64,000 bases of DNA from Caulobacter sp. CCUG 60055 (GTDB lineage Bacteria > Pseudomonadota > Alphaproteobacteria > Caulobacterales > Caulobacteraceae), in contig NZ_PUIC01000001.1 in NCBI RefSeq assembly GCF_022750545.1, positions 682,001 to 746,000 of the forward strand, written 5' to 3'. A program made the translations under genes and the position numbers. A model generated the notes under the pieces. It worked only from the letters and a program-made list of their open reading frames with translations. It searched no databases and was not told where the DNA came from. Positions 58,979-64,000 of the stretch are shown here, piece after piece; position 1 is the first letter of the stretch, and each line of letters starts with the position of its first letter.

Positions 58979-59494
58979 GTGCGCAAGCTGAAGATGGGCG
59001 TCGCCGCCCTGGCCGTCGCCTTGGCCGCCGTCCACGCCGCGGCCGCGGCCGAGCTGCGATCCCTCGAAGGGGTCTGGGTGATGGAGTCCGCCTACGAGAT
59101 TCGGGCCGACGGGACCCGCACCACCAATTACGGCGCCCACCCCAAGGGCCTGCTCACCGTCGACGCCGCCGGGCGCTACAACATGCAGATCTTCCGGCCC
59201 GACCGGCCGGCCTTCGCCAGCGGCGACAAGACCCGCGGCACGGCGGAGGAGTACCGCCAGGCCGTGCTCGGTTCGAGCACCCACTTCGGCCGGGTGTCGA
59301 TCGATCCCGGCAAGCATCAGCTGGCCTTCGACGTCGAGGCGGCCTCGTTCCCCAACTGGGAGGGCAAGCGGCAGGTGCGCGACTACACCTTCGAAAACGG
59401 CGTGCTGAGCTACGCCGTGCCGGCCAGCGCCTCCGGGAACGGGACGGTCGCCTATTCCGTCTGGCGGCGAGCGCCGAAGGCCGCCGCCCGCTGA
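58979..59494 (+). CDS. secreted lipocalin-like protein
   Basis: The product is 171 residues with a Sec signal peptide of about 23 residues (ending AAAA-type). LEGVWVMESAYE (about 28-39) and GLLTVDAAGRYNMQIFRPDRP (about 56-76) match the lipocalin-like/DUF domain that often sits beside HxlR or MarR regulators. It probably binds a small hydrophobic compound. Start codon GTG is close to the palindrome, so expression should be repressor-controlled. Confidence 0.75.
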   Translation: MRKLKMGVAALAVALAAVHAAAAAELRSLEGVWVMESAYEIRADGTRTTNYGAHPKGLLTVDAAGRYNMQIFRPDRPAFASGDKTRGTAEEYRQAVLGSSTHFGRVSIDPGKHQLAFDVEAASFPNWEGKRQVRDYTFENGVLSYAVPASASGNGTVAYSVWRRAPKAAAR

Positions 59495-59502
59495 AACGAA
59501 AG

Positions 59503-59528
59503 GGCCCGCCGGATCGCTCCGGCGGGCC
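59503..59528 (-). terminator. terminator for the acyl-CoA dehydrogenase unit
   Basis: A perfect 11-bp stem (GGCCCGCCGGA with TCCGGCGGGCC) with a TCGC loop is followed on the minus strand by CTTTCGTTTC. It ends the minus-strand transcript of the dehydrogenase pair and may also stop the convergent lipocalin-like transcript. Confidence 0.8.
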
Positions 59529-59553
59529 GCTCGCGTCTTGCTGTCGCCCGCTC

Positions 59554-60699
59554 TCAGGCGGCCTTGTCGATCGACAGGGCCTCGTAGCGGCGCAGGTGAT
59601 GGTCGACCGAGCCGAACAGGCCCTCGATCATCGTCGCGCGCTTGAAGTAGTGGCCGATGGCCAGTTCGTCGGTCATGCCCATGCCGCCGTGGATCTGGAT
59701 GGCGTTCTGGCCGACGAACTTGCAGGCGCGGCCGATCTGCACCTTGGCGGCGGAGACGGCCTTGGCGCGCTCGTCGTCGCTCTCGTCCAGCTTGATGTTG
59801 GCCATGTAGGTCATCGACACCGACTGCTCGACATTGATGAACATGTCGACCATGCGGTGCTGCAGCACCTGGAAGCTGGCGATGGCCGCGCCGAACTGCT
59901 TGCGCTGCTTGGCGTAGTCCAGGGTGCCTTCATGCAGCTTGCGCAGCACGCCGACCGCCTCGGCGCCGATGGCGGCGGTGGCCTCGTCGATCACCTTCTG
60001 GACCAGCGGCAGGCCCGCGCCTTCCTGGCCGATCAGGGCGTCGGCCGGCAAGGAGACGTTCTCGAAGAACACTTCCGAGGCGCGCAGGCCGTCGACGGTC
60101 GGATAGTCGCGGGTGACGACGCCCTTGGCGTTCTTGTCGACCAGGAACACCGACACGCCCTGCGTGTCGCGCTGGCCGCCGCCGGTGCGGGCGGTGACCA
60201 CCAGGTGCGTGGCCCACGGCGCGCCGACCACCACCGCCTTGTGGCCGTTCAGGGTCCAGCCGGAGCCGTCCTTCTTGGCCGTGGTCTTCAGGTCCTGCCA
60301 GGTATAGCGGGCCTGTGGTTCGGCGTAGGCGAAGGCGAGGATGGCTTCGCCGCCGATGATCTTGCCGATCAGGTCGGCCGCGCCGGCGTAACCGGAATGC
60401 TTCAGGAAGCCGCCGCCGATCACCACCGTGCCGAGATAGGGCTCGACCACCAGGGCTTTGCCGAACTCCTCCATGACGATCATGTTCTCGACGGCGCCGC
60501 CGCCCAGGCCGCCCAGTTCTTCCGAGAACGGCGCGCCCAGGATGCCCAGCTCCTCGGCGAAGGCCTTCCAGTAGTCCGGCCGCCAGCCGGCCTCGGAGGC
60601 GACGATCTTGCGGCGGGTTTCGAAGTCGTACTTGTCCTGCAGGAAGCTCGCGACCGTGTCGCGCAGCATCGACTGTTCTTCGGTGAAGTTGAAATCCAT
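59554..60699 (-). CDS. acyl-CoA dehydrogenase, FadE27/29-like partner subunit
   Basis: The product is 381 residues and differs from the 404-residue neighbour. It begins MDFNFTEEQSMLRDTVASFL. It has AFAYAEPQARYTWQDLKTTA (about 116-135) in place of the usual Y-x-E-P-x-S FAD loop and an intact Glu in the MIEGLFGS segment near residue 366. Pairs such as this form alpha2-beta2 enzymes in sterol and cholate side-chain degradation. It lies 38 bases downstream of the partner and has its own ribosome site GGGAAGAG. Confidence 0.9.
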   Translation of the reverse strand: MDFNFTEEQSMLRDTVASFLQDKYDFETRRKIVASEAGWRPDYWKAFAEELGILGAPFSEELGGLGGGAVENMIVMEEFGKALVVEPYLGTVVIGGGFLKHSGYAGAADLIGKIIGGEAILAFAYAEPQARYTWQDLKTTAKKDGSGWTLNGHKAVVVGAPWATHLVVTARTGGGQRDTQGVSVFLVDKNAKGVVTRDYPTVDGLRASEVFFENVSLPADALIGQEGAGLPLVQKVIDEATAAIGAEAVGVLRKLHEGTLDYAKQRKQFGAAIASFQVLQHRMVDMFINVEQSVSMTYMANIKLDESDDERAKAVSAAKVQIGRACKFVGQNAIQIHGGMGMTDELAIGHYFKRATMIEGLFGSVDHHLRRYEALSIDKAA

Positions 60700-60737
60700 G
60701 GCTCTTCCCTAGAATTCGGCTGTTTTCGTTGCGGCGG

Positions 60738-61952
60738 TCAGAGGCCCAGCACCATCTTGGCGATGATGTTGCGCTGGATCTCGTTCGAGCCGCCGTAGAT
60801 CGACGTCTTGCGGACGTTGAAATAGGTCGGCGCCGTGCGGTGGGCGTAGTCGGGTCCGATCGGATGGGCGTTGTCGCCGTCGGTCGGGAAGCCGCGGAAA
60901 TACGGCGCGCCGTAGTGACCGGCCGCCTCCAGCGCCAGTTCGGTGATGCGCTGCTGAATCTCGGTGCCCTTGATCTTGAGCACGCTCGATTCCGGTCCCG
61001 GCCCCTTGCCGGCGCTTTCCGAGGCCAGGGTGCGCAGTTCGGTGAACTCCAGCGCCGTCAGGTCGATCTCCAGCTCGGCGACCTTGCGCTTGAAGAACGG
61101 GTCCTTGAGCAGGGCCTCGCCGCCGTCGGCCAGTTCGGTCGAGGCCATGGCGCGGATGCGCTCGATGCCGCGCTTGGAGCGGGCGACGCCGGCGATGCCG
61201 GAGCGCTCGTGCGCCAGCAGGAACTTGGCGCAGGTCCAGCCCTTGTTTTCCTCATAGATGCGGTTCTCGACCGGCACCTTGACGTTCTCGAGCCAGACCT
61301 CGTTGACCTCGTGCTCGCCGCCCAGGGTGATGATCGGACGCACGGTGATGCCGGGGGTCTTCATGTCGATCAGCAGGAACGAGATGCCTTCCTGCTTCTT
61401 GGCGGCGGGGTCGGTGCGGACCAGGCAGAAGATCCAGTCGGCGTGCTGGGCCAGGGTGGTCCAGGTCTTCTGGCCGTTGACCAGATAGTATTCCTTGCCG
61501 TCGTCGCCGGTGATGCGCTCGGCCTTGGTCGACAGGCCGGCGAGGTCGGAGCCCGCGCCCGGCTCGGAATAGCCTTGGCACCACCAGATGTCGCCCGACA
61601 GGGTCGGCGGCAGGAACTTGGCCTTCTGCTCGGGCGTGCCGAAGGTGTAGATCACCGGGCCGACCATGTTGATGCCGAAGGGCAGGATCGGAACCGTGTC
61701 GGCGCGGGCGCACTCTTCCGACCAGATGTAGCGCTGGGTCGCGCTCCAGCCGGGGCCGCCGTACTGGCTCGGCCACGCCGGGTTGACCCAGCCCTTCTTA
61801 GCCAGGACGCGGTGCCAGGAGAGGAAGTCCTCCTTGGCCATCTCCTCGCCCTCTTCCTGACGCTCGCGCAGCCCGGCAGGGTAGTTCTCGGCGATGAAGG
61901 CGCGGACCTCGTCGCGGAAGGCTATGTCTTCGGGGGAAAAGTCGAGGTTCAT
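60738..61952 (-). CDS. acyl-CoA dehydrogenase, FadE26/28-like partner subunit
   Basis: The product is 404 residues. FSPEDIAFRDEVRAFIAENYP (about 5-25) and WWCQGYSEPGAGSDLAG (about 124-140, FAD loop) are seen, together with SIYGGSNEIQRNI at the C-terminus, which has Gly in place of the classical catalytic Glu. With the downstream 381-residue gene it likely makes a heterotetramer. Operator E lies upstream. GGAGAC precedes its ATG. Confidence 0.93.
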   Translation of the reverse strand: MNLDFSPEDIAFRDEVRAFIAENYPAGLRERQEEGEEMAKEDFLSWHRVLAKKGWVNPAWPSQYGGPGWSATQRYIWSEECARADTVPILPFGINMVGPVIYTFGTPEQKAKFLPPTLSGDIWWCQGYSEPGAGSDLAGLSTKAERITGDDGKEYYLVNGQKTWTTLAQHADWIFCLVRTDPAAKKQEGISFLLIDMKTPGITVRPIITLGGEHEVNEVWLENVKVPVENRIYEENKGWTCAKFLLAHERSGIAGVARSKRGIERIRAMASTELADGGEALLKDPFFKRKVAELEIDLTALEFTELRTLASESAGKGPGPESSVLKIKGTEIQQRITELALEAAGHYGAPYFRGFPTDGDNAHPIGPDYAHRTAPTYFNVRKTSIYGGSNEIQRNIIAKMVLGL

Positions 61953-62008
61953 GGCGGCGTCTCCGAACTGGCCTTGGCGGCGCTATCTCTGTCGCGGCGA
62001 TCTTATGG

Positions 62009-62043
62009 CTCGAACAGACGTTTGCAATGGTGACGCAAACGTC
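62009..62043. promoter_or_regulatory. operator E and nested 9-bp inverted repeat
   Basis: The core GAAC-AGAC-GTTT (62012-62023) matches operators A-D. Overlapping it, GACGTTTGC-N9-GCAAACGTC (62017-62025 and 62035-62043) is a perfect 9-bp inverted repeat, so the site can be read as two staggered operators. It sits between the divergent acyl-CoA dehydrogenase pair and the EEP-family gene. Confidence 0.68.
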
Positions 62044-62099
62044 AACGTCAAGTTTTTCCAGGCTTTGCGACCAATCGCCGGCTGGGGCATTGATGGAGC

Positions 62100-62864
62100 A
62101 TGACCCGGATCCTGACCTACAACGTCCACCGCTGCGTGGGCGTGGACCGACGGCTCGACGTCGGCCGGATCGCCGATGTCGTCGCCGCCCTGGAGCCCGA
62201 CATCGTCGCCCTGCAGGAGCTGGACGTCGGCCGGGCCCGCACCGGCGGCGTCGACCAGGCGCACGAGATCGCCCGGCGGCTGGAGATGGCCTTCCACTTC
62301 CATCCGGCCATGTCGGTCGAGGAGGAGCTGTACGGCGACGCCATCCTGACCCGCCTGCCCGAACGCCTGGTGCGCGCCGACGCCCTGCCGCCCTACCCCA
62401 TCCGCGGGCTGGAGCCGCGCGGTGCGCTGTGGATCGAGGTCGATCTGGGCGAGGACCGGCTGCAGGTGATCAACACCCATCTGGGGCTGGTTCCGCAGGA
62501 GCAGAGGCGGCAGGCCCGCGCCCTGGCCGGCCGCGACTGGGTCGGAGACCACCGCCGCGTCGGTCCCACCGTGCTGCTGGGCGACTTCAACGCCGTCGCC
62601 GGCTCGGCCGTGCACCGGATCCTGACCGCCGACCTCGCCGACGCGCGCCGCGTCGCGCCCGCCCGCGCGCCGACGCCCACCTTCCCGTCGACATTTCCGC
62701 TGGTGCAGATCGACCATGTGTTCGTCAGCCCCGAGGTCGAGGTGAGAGCGCTGTTCGCACCCTACACCCAAGCCACGCGGAAGGCCTCCGACCACTTGCC
62801 CCTGGTCATGGATTTCGAGGTGCGCCGCCAGGGTCCGGCGGACGCCGCCGCCGCGGCGTCGTGA
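62100..62864 (+). CDS. endonuclease/exonuclease/phosphatase (EEP) family protein
   Basis: The product is 254 residues. It has LTYNVHRCVGVD (about 5-16), IVALQELD (about 36-43, metal-binding Glu), NTHLGL (about 124-129), LGDFNAV (about 160-166) and the terminal DHLPLVMDFE (about 232-241, active-site His), the full EEP catalytic set. It resembles YbhP-type proteins near phospholipid genes; nuclease or phosphodiesterase activity cannot be told apart. It starts 57 bases after the inverted repeat of operator E. Confidence 0.88.
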   Translation: MTRILTYNVHRCVGVDRRLDVGRIADVVAALEPDIVALQELDVGRARTGGVDQAHEIARRLEMAFHFHPAMSVEEELYGDAILTRLPERLVRADALPPYPIRGLEPRGALWIEVDLGEDRLQVINTHLGLVPQEQRRQARALAGRDWVGDHRRVGPTVLLGDFNAVAGSAVHRILTADLADARRVAPARAPTPTFPSTFPLVQIDHVFVSPEVEVRALFAPYTQATRKASDHLPLVMDFEVRRQGPADAAAAAS

Positions 62865-62874
62865 ACGCCCGGTC

Positions 62875-63447
62875 TCAGCCGGCGGCGCGCCAGCGGCCGG
62901 CGAACTCGACCACCTGTCGCGCCAGAAGGTCGAGCTGCTGCGACACCCGGCCGTCCTGGCACGATCCCGCCTCGTCGAACACCGGCTCGGCGGTGTTGAT
63001 GGTGACGCCCAGCGGCGTCGGCCAGCCGCGCAGGGCGTGGACCACCCCGCGCAGGCCGACCAGGGTGGTGGCGGTGGCCTGCCATCCGGCGGCGGTGACG
63101 ATGCAGCCCACCGCGCGGCCTTCGAGATAGGGACGCAGATCGCCGCTCATGTCCTCGACATAGTCGATGGCGTTCTTCATCAGGCCGGACATCGCGCCGT
63201 GATAGCCGGGCGTGGCCAGGATCACCCCGTCGGCCCGGCGCAGCTCGGCCACCAGCCGGGCGGCGGCGGCGGTGCGGCCGGCGGAATGCGGCGCATAGAG
63301 CGGCAGGTCGAGATCGGCGCCGCCGAGCAGCAGGGTCTCGGCCCCGGCCTCGGCCGCGGCGCGCAGGGCGACGGCGACGGCTTTCTCGGTCGAGGAGTCG
63401 GGCCGGAGCGTGCCCCCCAGGCCGACGATGTAAGGCTTGGCGGACAT
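62875..63447 (-). CDS. NAD(P)H-dependent FMN reductase
   Basis: The product is 190 residues with the flavodoxin-like fold. VGLGGTLRPDSSTEKAV (about 9-25) forms the phosphate loop and ATPGYHGAMSGLMKNAIDYVED (about 78-99) is the FMN-binding and dimer signature. It supplies reduced flavin or reduces quinones or azo dyes. GGGGAGCG precedes the ATG. Its 3' end is 10 bases from the convergent EEP gene. Confidence 0.88.
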   Translation of the reverse strand: MSAKPYIVGLGGTLRPDSSTEKAVAVALRAAAEAGAETLLLGGADLDLPLYAPHSAGRTAAAARLVAELRRADGVILATPGYHGAMSGLMKNAIDYVEDMSGDLRPYLEGRAVGCIVTAAGWQATATTLVGLRGVVHALRGWPTPLGVTINTAEPVFDEAGSCQDGRVSQQLDLLARQVVEFAGRWRAAG

Positions 63448-63482
63448 AAGCGCTCCCCGTCACGGACGTAACGCTATGCACC

Positions 63483-63500
63483 GCCGCGCCTGGGCGCGGC
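63483..63500 (-). other. hairpin after the enoyl-CoA hydratase gene
   Basis: GCCGCGCC-TG-GGCGCGGC is a perfect 8-bp stem 28 bases beyond the hydratase stop on the minus strand. No U-run follows, so it is at most a weak terminator. Confidence 0.35.
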
Positions 63501-63527
63501 AAGCCTGACGCCGCGTCGCCGCCCCGC

Positions 63528-64000
63528 CTAGCGGCCCTTGAACTCGGGTTTGCGCTTGTCGACGAAGGCGCTCATGCCTTCCTTCTGGTCGTCGAAGGCG
63601 AACAGCGAGTGGAACAGCCGCCGCTCCAGCGCCACGCCGGTGGCGAGCGTCGTCTCATAGGCGGCGTTGACCAGCTCCTTGTTCATCGCCACGGCCAGCG
63701 GCGACTGCGCGGCGATCTTCTTCGCGGCGGCCATGGCCTCGTCGAGCAGCTTGTCGACCGGCACGACGCGGGAGACGAGGCCCGAACGCTCGGCCTCGGC
63801 GGCGTCCATCATCCGGGCGGTGAGGATCATGTCCATGGCCTTGGACTTGCCGACGAACCGGGTCAGGCGCTGGCTGCCGCCGATGCCGGGGGCGACGCCC
63901 AGATTGATCTCCGGCTGGCCGAACTTGGCGTTCTCGGCGGCGATGATGAAGTCGCACATCATCGCCAGCTCGCAGCCGCCGCCCAGGGCGTAGCCGGAGA
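63528..64000 (-). CDS. enoyl-CoA hydratase, C-terminal part
   Basis: The gene runs off the window edge, and the N-terminal portion lies beyond base 64000. The visible 156 codons begin in [16 protein letters not shown], the second oxyanion-hole segment. They continue with [15 protein letters not shown] holding the catalytic Glu (PEINLG), and end EFKGR. The two-glutamate arrangement with GGGCELAM is that of true 2-enoyl-CoA hydratases such as those of short-chain fatty acid oxidation. Confidence 0.92.
   Translation of the reverse strand, partial: SGYALGGGCELAMMCDFIIAAENAKFGQPEINLGVAPGIGGSQRLTRFVGKSKAMDMILTARMMDAAEAERSGLVSRVVPVDKLLDEAMAAAKKIAAQSPLAVAMNKELVNAAYETTLATGVALERRLFHSLFAFDDQKEGMSAFVDKRKPEFKGR

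Noticed and set aside
60700-60737. GAATTCGGCTGTTTTCG between the dehydrogenase pair as another operator
   Set aside because: The arms do not pair around a four-base centre, and the gap is inside a likely operon.

Overview
The window reads as chromosomal DNA of a high-GC alphaproteobacterium, most likely a Caulobacteraceae member (Caulobacter or Phenylobacterium). The reasons are a 347-residue MreB of the Caulobacter type in an mreB-mreC-mreD-mrdA-rodA cluster next to leuA, a large two-TM coiled-coil protein with the architecture of the Caulobacter polar marker TipN, NodT-type efflux lipoproteins, and many acyl-CoA dehydrogenase-type genes. About 60 protein genes are supported. I saw no rRNA, tRNA, CRISPR array, insertion sequence or prophage. 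This identification is inference from gene content; no database search was possible.

Layout. 1-437: end of a glutamine amidotransferase. 733-10965: an mdtABC-type RND efflux operon (adaptor, two different permeases, NodT outer-membrane lipoprotein) with a D-glycerate 3-kinase-like gene as its last member, followed by an intrinsic terminator. 11163-13477: a DHA2 drug transporter and two small unknown genes. 13629-17894: a TipN-like polar protein, an overlapping dipeptide epimerase/DgcA-type enzyme and an MgtC-like membrane protein. 17901-26707: MFS carriers, a DUF1176 protein, a tightly overlapped three-gene cassette (DUF6285, aminoglycoside-phosphotransferase fold, CrtC-like fold), a DUF423 protein, Bcr/CflA, an epoxide hydrolase and proline iminopeptidase. 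26745-32570: the rod-shape operon. 32775-36003: an EamA carrier, an unknown protein, and leuA behind a leucine-rich leader peptide. 36106-44666: an alkylsulfatase with a divergent TetR gene, a VTT membrane protein, an orphan ParA-like ATPase, an aspartate aminotransferase, a WecA/MraY-like transferase, a long-chain polyprenyl diphosphate synthase and a TrmN6-like methyltransferase. 44674-45207: one visibly AT-richer gene with a HEPN ribonuclease motif, probably acquired. 45209-50430: a deoxyribosyltransferase, ilvC, an RcnB-like protein, DUF924, and a thyA / MazG-like / folA thymidylate cassette. 50511-64000: an accessory catabolic stretch with a gluconolactonase-like protein, AraC, Fsr, an OYE reductase, three acyl-CoA dehydrogenases, two enoyl-CoA hydratases, an ABM monooxygenase, a MarR-GNAT fusion, a CGNR regulator and a lipocalin-like protein, an EEP-family hydrolase and an FMN reductase.

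The main signals not explained by a plain gene list are these. (1) A dispersed palindromic operator, roughly TCRAAC-N4-GTTTGA, lies upstream of five catabolic transcription units and resembles PsrA/FadR-type TetR sites. (2) A leuA attenuation leader encodes an 18-residue peptide with six leucines. (3) The HEPN-motif gene sits alone in an AT-rich patch. (4) A small all-alpha NTP pyrophosphatase sits between thyA and folA. (5) Two adjacent, non-identical acyl-CoA dehydrogenases look like an alpha2-beta2 pair. (6) Clear inverted-repeat operators lie at the TetR/sulfatase, MarR-GNAT and CGNR/lipocalin promoters.
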